Source: CAZJRB01 sp964547995 (lineage in GTDB: Bacteria > Planctomycetota > Planctomycetia > Pirellulales > Thermoguttaceae). From it: a stretch of 26,624 nt of DNA. Shown one piece after another: positions 9,004-17,040 of the stretch; within the stretch, counting starts at the first letter, position 1, and each line of letters opens with the position of its first letter. The notes below the pieces were generated by a model. The model did no database searches. It was not told the origin of the DNA and was given only the letters and a program-made list of their open reading frames with translations. The stretch spans positions 1 through 26,624 of the forward strand of contig CAZJRB010000108.1 of NCBI GenBank assembly GCA_964547995.1. The letters are read 5' to 3'. The position numbers and the translations under genes were made by a program.

Positions 9004-9071
9004 GAGGAATTAGGAGGGTGGGGGCTGGGGATTGGGGGGTTAGTTGCGATAAAGCCCCCGCACTGCCCGCC
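9004..9071. repeat. Degenerate simple-sequence tract and half palindrome
   Basis: This gap has a G-rich degenerate tandem tract (GGGGGCTGGGGATTGGGGGG at 9020-9039), matching in style the tract at 16234-16272. It is followed by AAAGCCCCCGCACTGC (9051-9066), which differs by one base from AAAGCTCCCGCACTGC at 16366-16380/81, the left half of the hairpin in the nuoJ-nuoK gap. No terminator is evident. Confidence 0.45.
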
Positions 9072-9503
9072 CTACGCGTACCGGTTTGCCCTTACTTCGT
9101 TCATGATGTCGAGGTGCTCCTTGGCGCCTCGCAGTGCTTCTTCGGCCAGTGCCCGCATGACGGGCATCGGGGCCAGCGCAGCGACACACTCTTCCATAGC
9201 GGCGACGTCGCGTTGCTGGTGCTCGATCAGCCTTTCGAGCAAGAAGCGGATCGCGAGGTCGTTGATGGCGGTGAACTCGCTGGGGAACCGGCCGGGTTCG
9301 GGCCGGCCGCCCTGCTCGATGACCGTTCTTGCAATGGTATCGGCCATGGCACTCTGATCGGCCGCCACGCCGGCCAACATGGCTTCGATGGGCTCGTCGT
9401 TGTGCCCCGCCCACGGATACGCATCTTCGAGATACCTGGGCAGCGACCGGCAGAGTATCTGCAACAGGCGGTTCAGCACGTCGATGATCGAGGCGGTGTC
9501 CAT
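9072..9503 (-). CDS. Conserved hypothetical four-helix (ferritin-like?) protein at the end of the nuo operon
   Basis: A 143-residue, mainly helical cytoplasmic protein of unknown function. Four amphipathic helices can be drawn: about residues 5-28 (IIDVLNRLLQILCRSLPRYL), 37-65, 77-110 (LAIRFLLERLIEHQQRD) and 114-138 (MRALAEEALRGAKEHLDIMNE). The EH pair in helix 3 and the EE...KEH spacing in helix 4 recall ferritin-like diiron proteins, but a complete ExxH pair in helices 2 and 4 is not obvious, so metal binding is unproven. It starts 15 bases after nuoN on the same strand and is probably the last gene of that transcript. Confidence 0.6.
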   Translation of the reverse strand: MDTASIIDVLNRLLQILCRSLPRYLEDAYPWAGHNDEPIEAMLAGVAADQSAMADTIARTVIEQGGRPEPGRFPSEFTAINDLAIRFLLERLIEHQQRDVAAMEECVAALAPMPVMRALAEEALRGAKEHLDIMNEVRANRYA

Positions 9504-9518
9504 GGCGGTTTTTCCAGT

Positions 9519-11093
9519 TCAAAACAACGAAGTCGCAAGGGCCGCCCGGGCCCACTCGAGCAACCGGGCGAAGAAAACGCCGAACACCAACAGCGGTATG
9601 GTCAGTGCAATGATGTAAGTGCCGGGAAGCGATTGGCCGGGTATCCGAACCGCCGGGCGATCCTCCTGCCCGGGAACCATCGTCATTACTTTTACCACCC
9701 GCAAGTAATAGAACAAACTCAGAACCGTGTTCAGCCCGGCGACGGCGATCAAGGCAATCAGCCACGCGTCGACCATCGACAGGAAGATCGCGAACTTGGC
9801 GGCGAACCCGGCCAGCGGCGGCAAGCCCACAAGGCTGAACAACATGATCGACATGCAAACCGCCACCGCGGGCGACGTGCGGATCATGCCCGAGTAACCG
9901 GCAATCTCCTCGCTGCCGCAGGCGTTGCGGACGAAGGCGACCACGGTAAACGCGCCGAGGTTCATGAATAAGTAGATGGCGATGTAAAACGCCAGCGAAG
10001 CGACGGCGAACGGGGCCTGCCCGAGATTCACGCCGACCAGTTGCACGGCCGCCGCGATCGGCATCATCATGTAGCCTGCGTGGGCAATCGTCGAATAGGC
10101 CAGCAGACGCTTGATGTTCGTCTGGCCGTACGCGGCGAGGTTGCCGAACGTGCAAGTAACCACGGCGAACAGGGAGATCAAGCCGACCAGGTAGCGGCGG
10201 ACCGGCGCCAGAGCCGCCAGCGCCGCATGGTCATCGACGTAGCTGAACTCCATCGCCAGGCGGGCGAGCAGCGTCAGCGCCGCCGCCTTCGACGCGACCG
10301 ACAGGAACGCGCCGATCTCGGCCGGCGCACCTTCGAACACGTCGGGCGCCCAGAAGTGGAACGGCACGGCCGAGAGCTTGAACGCCAACCCGACCATTAC
10401 CATCAACCCGGCCAGAGCCAGGACGGCCGCGTGCTGGCCGCCGGTTTCGTGCAGCAGCCCGGCCAGATGGACCGCCATGGTCGGCAGGTGGGCGGACCCG
10501 AGCAGCCCAACGAGCAGACTGATGCCGTAGAGCATCACGCCGGCGCATGCGGCCCCGAAGACGGCATACTTGATTGCAGCTTCGCTCCCCTCGCGGCGGT
10601 ACTTCTGGAACCCGGCCAGGACGTAGCAAGGGACGCTGGCCATCTCGATGCCGAGGAAGACCGTCAGCATGTGGTTGGCGGAGACCATCAGGCACATCCC
10701 CACGACGGCCCCGAAAATCAAGACGTAAAACTCGGTGGCGTCGTCGCGCCGCGGCATGCCGCTTACCTTGGTAATGCCGACGAAGAGGACCAGGAAAAAC
10801 AGCAACAGCGACCGGATGTAGACGGCGAACGCATCGCAGACGAGCAGCCCGGTGAAGGTTTCCACCGGGGCCGTGACCCCGCCTCGGTACAACTGCCAGG
10901 GCGCGGCCAGGTACAGGGCCACGGCGGCGGCGATCAGCGCCACGCAGTGTGCGCCGTCCTTCCACCGCGGCACGATCATCCGCACCAGCAGCAAGACGAC
11001 GATCGCTGCGCACAACACCATCTCCGGCCGGAACAGCACAAGCGAGCCGCCCGTGTCTCGCAACACGTCATGTAGCAGGCTATCGAACGTCAC
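9519..11093 (-). CDS. nuoN: NADH-quinone oxidoreductase subunit N
   Basis: A 524-residue antiporter-like subunit of the complex I membrane arm, with about 14 membrane helices. The proton-channel residues are in place: E150 in TVFLGIEMASVPCYVL, K175 in AAIKYAVFG, K239 in GLAFKLSAVPFHFWAPDVFEG, and a later Lys in NIKRLLAYSTIAHAGYM. The start is GTG, overlapping the nuoM stop by four bases (GTGA), so translation is coupled. Length and layout are ordinary, in contrast to NuoM. Confidence 0.95.
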   Translation of the reverse strand: MTFDSLLHDVLRDTGGSLVLFRPEMVLCAAIVVLLLVRMIVPRWKDGAHCVALIAAAVALYLAAPWQLYRGGVTAPVETFTGLLVCDAFAVYIRSLLLFFLVLFVGITKVSGMPRRDDATEFYVLIFGAVVGMCLMVSANHMLTVFLGIEMASVPCYVLAGFQKYRREGSEAAIKYAVFGAACAGVMLYGISLLVGLLGSAHLPTMAVHLAGLLHETGGQHAAVLALAGLMVMVGLAFKLSAVPFHFWAPDVFEGAPAEIGAFLSVASKAAALTLLARLAMEFSYVDDHAALAALAPVRRYLVGLISLFAVVTCTFGNLAAYGQTNIKRLLAYSTIAHAGYMMMPIAAAVQLVGVNLGQAPFAVASLAFYIAIYLFMNLGAFTVVAFVRNACGSEEIAGYSGMIRTSPAVAVCMSIMLFSLVGLPPLAGFAAKFAIFLSMVDAWLIALIAVAGLNTVLSLFYYLRVVKVMTMVPGQEDRPAVRIPGQSLPGTYIIALTIPLLVFGVFFARLLEWARAALATSLF

Positions 11094-13516
11094 GGTTCTT
11101 CAGGCCCTTCCGCCGTCGGATCAGGCAGTACGGGTTCCGGCATTGACACAGAGGAATCTTCATCGGCAGTTGCAGGCGCCGTCTCGCGGCGGACGTCCGG
11201 GTCTTGTAGTTTCCTCTGATACTCAATCCAGGTTGTTTCGAGACTCCGTTTCTTCTCAATCAACCCGGCTAACTCGCCGCGGAGCCGGTTCTCTTCCTGG
11301 ATACCAAGGTCAGGTGCCTCCAATTTGGTGCGGATCGCGTTGATTCGCTGGCTGGTTTCGTTGAGCTGGCCGAGGATATCCCTGAGGGCCAGGGTCAAGT
11401 CGCCCTGCTCGGGTGCTTCGTTGGGTAGTCCCGGATCGGCGAGTGCCGGTTGTTCCACGGCAACGGAATCGCCGGCAATCGGCCCTCTTGCGGCCAGGTC
11501 TTCCTGCCGGGTCCACCGGCCCAGGTCATTTACCATCTTTTCGACCGTCGGGTTCGTGTAGTTCAGCAGTGCCCGGGGATACACGCCGAGCAGGATCGCC
11601 ATGACGACCAGCGGCACGGCGATAGCCAACTCGCGTCGTGTGATCGGCTTCAAGTTGTCGCCGTGCGGGCCCTTGTACTCGGGACCGAGGAAGACCCGCT
11701 GGATCGTCCACAGGATATATCCGGCCGTCAAGATCACCACGGCGGCGGCAAGGATCGCCAGGAGCTTGCTGTAGATCCAGGTGGCCAGCACGACGAGGAT
11801 CTCGCCGGGGAAACCGCACAACCCGGGCAGGCCCATCGCCGCGAAAAAGATGATCATCGACACCCCGGCATAAACCGGCATCCGCGCGAACAGCCCGCCG
11901 AACTTGTCCAGGTCGCGGTGGTGTACGCGATCGTAGACCACGCCGACGAGAAAGAACATGCCGGCCGAGCTGATCCCGTGGGCGATCATTTGGAACATCG
12001 CGCCGTTGACGCCCATACTCCAATAATCGGCATTGTATTGCGTCCCGGCGACGGCGCTCCACACCCCGATCCCCAGCAGGACGTAGCCCATGTGGCTGAC
12101 CGAACTGTAGGCGACCAGCCGCTTGAAGTCCTTCTGGGCCATGGCGGCAAACGCCCCGTAGATCATGCTCAGAAGCCCAACCCCGCAAACGAACCACGCC
12201 AGGCTGTGCGCAGCGGCCGGGCACATCGGGTAACAGACGCGCAGCACGCCGTAGCCACCCATCTTCAGCAGGACGCCCGCCAGGATCATCGAGATCGGCG
12301 TCGGGGCCTCGACGTGGGCGTCGGGCAGCCACGTATGGACCGGAACCGCCGGAAGCTTCACCACGAATCCGATAAACAACAGCAGAAACGCCCACCAGCC
12401 GATCGACCGGTTCCAAAACATAATGCGGCCCAGCGGCGAGTCGTCCATTTGGCCCAGTTTGGCCAGGGCCAGCATGTTGAACGTGTGGACGGGCCGGAAG
12501 CCCACGCTCCCGTCGCTTGCCAGCACGACACGATCCAGCATTTTGAGTTGAGACTGGTGTACGTTGCAGGAATCGAGATCGGCCGACGAGAGGTTGTTCA
12601 GGTCGCTCGTGAAGTAGAGCATCAGCAAGGCGATCAGCATCAAGATGCTCCCGGCCAGGGTGAACAGGAAGAACTTGATAGCGGCATACTCCCGCCGCGG
12701 CCCGCCCCAGACGCCGATCAGAAAATACATCGGCAGCAGCATCACTTCCCAGAAGACGTAGAACAGGAAGAAATCCAGGGCCATGAAAACGCCCAGCATC
12801 CCGGTTTCCAGGAGCAGAAACAGCGCGCAATATGCCTTGACGTGTTTTGCGATCGGCCAGCTCGCCCACATCGCCAACGCGCTGAGGAACGACGTCAGCA
12901 CAATCAGCGGGAAGCTGATGCCGTCGACGCCCAGCATGTAGTAGATGTCGAACGCGGGGATCCATCGGATGCTGAAGACCTGCTGCATTTCGGCAGCGCC
13001 CAGGGCGAAGCCAGACGAGCTTGCTGCGGTCTCGATTTGGTTGCAGTCGATCTTCTGTGCTAACTCACCGTGTCGGCAAAGGTCTCTGACAAGGCGATCT
13101 ACGTCTTCGCGTGCGGTGTCAAAATGGTCTCCCCGCTTGAACTCGACGGCGACCACCATAATTCCCCACGAGTTCCTGTCGTTATCCTGCCGGTTGTTTC
13201 CGCGAACGCGTTCCGCGAGCGCATTTTCCCGGATCGTCCCCATCTTTGCCAGCACATCCTCAACCGCCCGTGTCGTTTCGCGCTTTGTCGACTCGGAAAC
13301 ACCCTGTCTGAACGGCGCCGTGACCGTTACGACCGGGCTTGCGGGAATCGCCATCCACGCCGTCAGCAGAAAGACGGCCACCGTGATCAACAGCGACGTC
13401 AGCTTGATCAGGTCGTCGCGGCCGGACGGCATCAGACAGACCAGCAACGCTCCCACCGCCGGAAGGAAAATGATCAGGCTCAAGAGCACGACCGGATCGG
13501 ACAAATTCGGCAACAT
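11090..13516 (-). CDS. nuoM: NADH-quinone oxidoreductase subunit M with large insertions
   Basis: An antiporter-like proton-pumping subunit of complex I, 808 residues against about 500 normally. The core is standard: E257 in FYVFWEVMLLPMYFLIG, K281 in AAIKFFLFTLAGS, FVVKLPAVPVHTWLPDAHVEAPT (about 384-406) and DFKRLVAYSSVSHMGYVLLG. Three segments are extra. Residues about 60-178, between TM2 and TM3, form a soluble strand-helix-strand-helix region. Residues about 303-370, between TM6 and TM7, are enlarged. Residues 668-808 follow the last helix and contain a heptad-rich coiled-coil (706-770) and an acidic Pro-rich end. All three fall on the periplasmic side in the usual NuoM topology. The gene begins 3 bases after nuoL and overlaps nuoN by 4. 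Confidence 0.95.
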   Translation of the reverse strand: MLPNLSDPVVLLSLIIFLPAVGALLVCLMPSGRDDLIKLTSLLITVAVFLLTAWMAIPASPVVTVTAPFRQGVSESTKRETTRAVEDVLAKMGTIRENALAERVRGNNRQDNDRNSWGIMVVAVEFKRGDHFDTAREDVDRLVRDLCRHGELAQKIDCNQIETAASSSGFALGAAEMQQVFSIRWIPAFDIYYMLGVDGISFPLIVLTSFLSALAMWASWPIAKHVKAYCALFLLLETGMLGVFMALDFFLFYVFWEVMLLPMYFLIGVWGGPRREYAAIKFFLFTLAGSILMLIALLMLYFTSDLNNLSSADLDSCNVHQSQLKMLDRVVLASDGSVGFRPVHTFNMLALAKLGQMDDSPLGRIMFWNRSIGWWAFLLLFIGFVVKLPAVPVHTWLPDAHVEAPTPISMILAGVLLKMGGYGVLRVCYPMCPAAAHSLAWFVCGVGLLSMIYGAFAAMAQKDFKRLVAYSSVSHMGYVLLGIGVWSAVAGTQYNADYWSMGVNGAMFQMIAHGISSAGMFFLVGVVYDRVHHRDLDKFGGLFARMPVYAGVSMIIFFAAMGLPGLCGFPGEILVVLATWIYSKLLAILAAAVVILTAGYILWTIQRVFLGPEYKGPHGDNLKPITRRELAIAVPLVVMAILLGVYPRALLNYTNPTVEKMVNDLGRWTRQEDLAARGPIAGDSVAVEQPALADPGLPNEAPEQGDLTLALRDILGQLNETSQRINAIRTKLEAPDLGIQEENRLRGELAGLIEKKRSLETTWIEYQRKLQDPDVRRETAPATADEDSSVSMPEPVLPDPTAEGPEEP

Positions 13517-13519
13517 ATT

Positions 13520-15889
13520 TCACACTCCGGCTATGGCGGCTATGGCGTAACTCCAGTAGAGACTCATCAACACAAACAAGGCAACGGTTCCCACGGCGAT
13601 CCACATGACGTATTGCCGCAGGTTGCCCGTCTGAAAACGGCGAAGATACAGGCCGGCCGCAAACGTCCAATGGGCCGTCAGATCGACCAGCCGGTCGACG
13701 AAAAGCCGGTCGATCCAGTCGTCGAGCCGCGAGACGGCCACGGCAAGCCGGGCCGAGTTGTCGGCCAGCCAGTCGATCCCCTTGCGGTCGATCGCCGCGA
13801 CCCAGGAGGAGACGATCAGCACCGGCCGGATAAACAGAAAATGATACAACTCGTCGAACCACCACTTGTTCAACAGGAACCAGTGGATCGGTGCAAAGGT
13901 CCGCCGCGCGTTTTCCGGATCGAGCTTCCGCACGCCGTAGAACAGCGTCGCAAAAGCGAATCCGACCAGCGCCGCCGTGAACGCCCAGAACGTCGCCGGA
14001 ACATGGAACGCGTGCCCGTGGCTTTCGTGCTCCGCCGGGTGGTCCAACCGGCTAAGCAGGACGGCGTCGTCGATGCCCTCGGTCGCCCCCAGCGGTCGCG
14101 ATTGCTCCAACATCGGCTCCAGACCCAGGTTCGTCAGCGGCACGGTCCATGCCGCGATCACCGCGAAGACGGCCAGGATTACCAGCGGTACGATCATCAC
14201 CCATGGCGATTCGTGGGCGTGTTCGGCCGCGTGCCCGTCGCGCGGGCGTCCGGCAAACGTCATGTACCAGAGCCGGAACATGTAGAACGCCGTCATCGCC
14301 GCCCCGAGCACCGCCGCGTAGAACATCCAGCCGTGCAACGGGTTCTCGTGCCGGAATGACAGCGCCTGGGCAATGATGTAGTCCTTTGAGTGATAGCCGC
14401 TGAAGCCGATCAGCAGCGGAATTCCCGCCCCGGCAATCGCCAGGCAGCCGACCAGCATCGTGTAGGCCGTCCAGGGCATCTTCTTGCGCAGCCCGCCCAT
14501 CTCCGGCATCTCGTTCGTGTGACAGGCATGGATCACCGAACCGCTGCAAAGGAACAGAAGCGACTTGAAAAAGGAATGGGTGAACAGGTGGAAAATCCCG
14601 GCCAGCCAGCCGCCCAGCCCCAACGCCAGGATCATGTAGCCGAGCTGGCTCACGGTCGAATAGGCCAACACCCGTTTGATGTCGGTCGCCGTAATGGCGA
14701 TTGTCGCGGCCAGGAACAACGTGATGCAGCCGACGTAGGCGATCACCAGCAGCACCTCGGGCGTGAAGACCGGGAAGAACCGGCCCACCAGATAGACGCC
14801 CGCCGCGACCATCGTGGCCGCGTGGATCAGCGCGCTGACGGGCGTCGGGCCTTCCATGGCGTCGGGCAACCAGACGTGGAGCGGGAATTGGGCGCTCTTG
14901 CCGATGCAGCCGCAGAAAATTCCCAGACCGCCGATCACCAGTAGCCAGTAGCCGCAGCCCTGCTCCCGCCAGCCGGGAATCCTCTGCCGGATCTCCCTTT
15001 CCGCCTCGACGGCGCTTCGCGTCCCGCGGACGATCCGGGCGACTTCGCCGCGGGCCGCGAGCTTGACCATGCCGTCGGGTACCGTCAATTTGAAATCTTT
15101 CTCCGGCGGGCGTACCTGGTGGAAGATGCCCGTCTGCGTGACGTTCCCCCGGTCGTCCTTCACATCGGCGAACGAGAAGGTCCCCAGCCCGGTACACACG
15201 ACCATCAACCCGACGATCATCCCGAAATCACCCACCCGGTTGACAATGAACGCCTTGTTCCCGGCGTCGCTGGCCGTCTTGCGCTCGTGGTAGAACCCGA
15301 TCAGAAGGTACGAGCAGATGCCAACCAGCTCCCAGAAGACGAAAACCATCGCGATGTTGCCCGCGATGCACAGGCCCAACATGCTGAAGCAAAATAGCGA
15401 CATGTACTGGAAGAAACGGTGGTACCGGCCGCGGCGTTTCAGGGGCTCGCCGCCGGGACCGGTGACCAGCGGATCGGTCACCTCGTGCAATTCCTCGTGC
15501 ATGTAGCCGAACGAGTAGACGTGGATGCACGAGGAGACCAGTGTCACCATGCAAAACATGGCGATGGTAAGCGAGTCGATGTAGTAGCCGATCGAGAGAT
15601 TCAACGAGCCGAACGAACCGAGCGGGTACCAATCGCCGGAAACCGGATCTACCGCCGGCGGGTGTCCGGCGGCGTGATGGGGCGAGGAAAGCGGATGGTG
15701 CAAGATCCACCCGCACAGGGCGACAAACGAAAGGACGAAGGCGATGATGATCGCACCGGCCGCGACGTAACCGGCGTATCGCCCGGCTTTACCCATCCGT
15801 GGCCCGAACAACACGATCAGCGCAAAGGACGCAAGCGGCAAGAGCCATGCCGTGCCCAGCAGAATCGGCAATACTTGGTGAAAGTCCAT
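13520..15889 (-). CDS. nuoL: NADH-quinone oxidoreductase subunit L
   Basis: The distal proton-pumping subunit, 789 residues (about 610 in E. coli). Core residues are present: E187 in VFVFWELVGICSYLLIGFY, K212 in NKAFIVNRVGDFG, K331 in GKSAQFPLHVWLPDAMEGPTP, and DIKRVLAYSTVSQLGYM. The C-terminal part carries the long amphipathic lateral helix region and last anchor helix. Extra material lies at about 62-92 (His/Pro-rich loop) and about 241-310, between TM6 and TM7, where E. coli has a short loop; the latter is charged and predicted periplasmic. The ATG shares its A with the nuoK TAA stop, indicating coupled translation. Confidence 0.95.
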   Translation of the reverse strand: MDFHQVLPILLGTAWLLPLASFALIVLFGPRMGKAGRYAGYVAAGAIIIAFVLSFVALCGWILHHPLSSPHHAAGHPPAVDPVSGDWYPLGSFGSLNLSIGYYIDSLTIAMFCMVTLVSSCIHVYSFGYMHEELHEVTDPLVTGPGGEPLKRRGRYHRFFQYMSLFCFSMLGLCIAGNIAMVFVFWELVGICSYLLIGFYHERKTASDAGNKAFIVNRVGDFGMIVGLMVVCTGLGTFSFADVKDDRGNVTQTGIFHQVRPPEKDFKLTVPDGMVKLAARGEVARIVRGTRSAVEAEREIRQRIPGWREQGCGYWLLVIGGLGIFCGCIGKSAQFPLHVWLPDAMEGPTPVSALIHAATMVAAGVYLVGRFFPVFTPEVLLVIAYVGCITLFLAATIAITATDIKRVLAYSTVSQLGYMILALGLGGWLAGIFHLFTHSFFKSLLFLCSGSVIHACHTNEMPEMGGLRKKMPWTAYTMLVGCLAIAGAGIPLLIGFSGYHSKDYIIAQALSFRHENPLHGWMFYAAVLGAAMTAFYMFRLWYMTFAGRPRDGHAAEHAHESPWVMIVPLVILAVFAVIAAWTVPLTNLGLEPMLEQSRPLGATEGIDDAVLLSRLDHPAEHESHGHAFHVPATFWAFTAALVGFAFATLFYGVRKLDPENARRTFAPIHWFLLNKWWFDELYHFLFIRPVLIVSSWVAAIDRKGIDWLADNSARLAVAVSRLDDWIDRLFVDRLVDLTAHWTFAAGLYLRRFQTGNLRQYVMWIAVGTVALFVLMSLYWSYAIAAIAGV

Positions 15890-16230
15890 TAGCCCTTCAG
15901 GTCGTCCGCCCGGTCGACGTCAACGGTTGCAAAGTTATTGTAGTAATTCAGCACGATGGCCAGCGCGACGGCGGCTTCGGCCGCGGCCAGCACGATCACA
16001 AACATGGCCATCAACTGGCCGTCGAGCCCCAGGGTGCTTTCGCCGCCCGCGATGAAACGGCTGCCGAACGCCACGAAGTTCAGGTTCGCCGCGTTCAGGA
16101 CCAACTCGATCCCCATCAACACGCCGATGGCGTTCCGCTTTGTGGCCATGCAGACAATCCCGGCCACCAGCAGAACGGCGCTGACGAAAACGTAGTGGGG
16201 AATTCCAACGGGTTCGGTTAGGAGGTTCAT
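15889..16230 (-). CDS. nuoK: NADH-quinone oxidoreductase subunit K
   Basis: A 113-residue, three-helix membrane subunit linking the quinone site to the proton-pumping arm. The two conserved membrane glutamates are present, E42 in MGIELVLNAANLNF and E85 in LAAAEAAVALA, equivalent to E36 and E72 of E. coli NuoK. The length is near normal. It overlaps nuoL by one base. Upstream, a 190-base gap with repeats and a strong hairpin separates it from nuoJ, the only sizeable gap inside the downstream part of the operon. Confidence 0.96.
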   Translation of the reverse strand: MNLLTEPVGIPHYVFVSAVLLVAGIVCMATKRNAIGVLMGIELVLNAANLNFVAFGSRFIAGGESTLGLDGQLMAMFVIVLAAAEAAVALAIVLNYYNNFATVDVDRADDLKG

Positions 16231-16420
16231 GGCTGGGGGGCTAGGGGCTGGGGGTTAGGGGCTGGGATTAGGGTCTTATGTTGTAACTTCTGTGCGCCGT
16301 GCGCGAATGTTTTCTCACAGGGATATTGAAAATTGAAAATTGAAGATTGCGGATTGAAGATTCCAAAGCTCCCGCACTGCGTGCGGGAGTTCTCTTCCAC
16401 GTAATCTACGACTTTCCCAT
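16231..16420. repeat. Intra-operon gap with degenerate simple repeats and hairpin
   Basis: Between nuoJ and nuoK the DNA changes character. There is a G-rich degenerate tract (GGGGGCTAGGGGCTGGGGG style, about 16234-16272), then an AT-rich tract built from variants of ATTGAAA/GATTGAAGA (about 16324-16363), then a perfect hairpin with 9-bp arms, CTCCCGCAC (16369-16377) and GTGCGGGAG (16381-16389), loop TGC. In the transcribed (-) direction the hairpin is followed by CTTTGGAATC, too poor in T for a normal intrinsic terminator. It may stabilise or process the polycistronic mRNA, or be a passive repeat. Confidence 0.6.
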
Positions 16421-17038
16421 TCACTCTTCCTCATTCCTCCGCCGCTTTGCCCTTGCAAGATAGGCGGCTCCGACGAGCACCACCAGCAGGTGTACGGAAA
16501 CGATTTCAAAGGGGAGCAGGTAGCCGGCCATGTCGCGGCGCGACGTGTTTTCCGGCTCCAGCCGATGCGTGCGGATGCCGAGCAGCCCCATTCCAAGGGG
16601 CGTGGCGGTATTTTCGGCGTCGACTCCCGGAGAAACGGTTTCCCCCTCGCCGGTTTTGTGTCCGGCGACCGCCGGCGTCCGCCAGGTTTCGACGTTCAAG
16701 GCGGTTTGCAGCAGCACGGCCAAGAGCGATCCGGCAATGATCGCGGCCATGATCCATTGTCCCGCGCCGGTCTGCATCGAGACGAACGGGCCCCGGGCAG
16801 TCAGCATCACCCCGAAGATCAACAGGACCATCGTACCGCCGACGTAGACCATCAGTTGCACCGACCCGAGGAAATCGGCCCCGGCGAGGAAGAACAACCC
16901 GGCCACCGCCCCGAGCGACATTACCAGAAAAAAGGCCATCCGCACAACGTTGCTCGATATCACGACCGCCACCGCAAACAGCGATGCCGCCAGCGCAAAC
17001 AGCAGAAAGAAGAACGAGTGCCAGTTGATCGGGTCCAT
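16421..17038 (-). CDS. nuoJ: NADH-quinone oxidoreductase subunit J
   Basis: A 205-residue, five-helix membrane subunit of complex I. The conserved third helix ADFLGSVQLMVYVGGTMVLLIFGVML is intact, with Y65 in the YVGG site where the pi-bulge forms. Between TM4 (about 95-115) and TM5 (about 170-195) there is a polar loop of roughly 50 residues (ETWRTPAVAGHKTGEGETVS onwards), predicted periplasmic and longer than in many homologues. AGGAGA seven bases before the ATG supports the start. nuoH ends two bases upstream. Confidence 0.94.
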   Translation of the reverse strand: MDPINWHSFFFLLFALAASLFAVAVVISSNVVRMAFFLVMSLGAVAGLFFLAGADFLGSVQLMVYVGGTMVLLIFGVMLTARGPFVSMQTGAGQWIMAAIIAGSLLAVLLQTALNVETWRTPAVAGHKTGEGETVSPGVDAENTATPLGMGLLGIRTHRLEPENTSRRDMAGYLLPFEIVSVHLLVVLVGAAYLARAKRRRNEEE

Positions 17039-17040
17039 TG

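Noticed and set aside
11450..13063. Long open frame on the + strand opposite nuoM
   Set aside because: The translation is rich in His, Gln, Asp and Arg with no family pattern, as expected for the antisense of a membrane protein gene.
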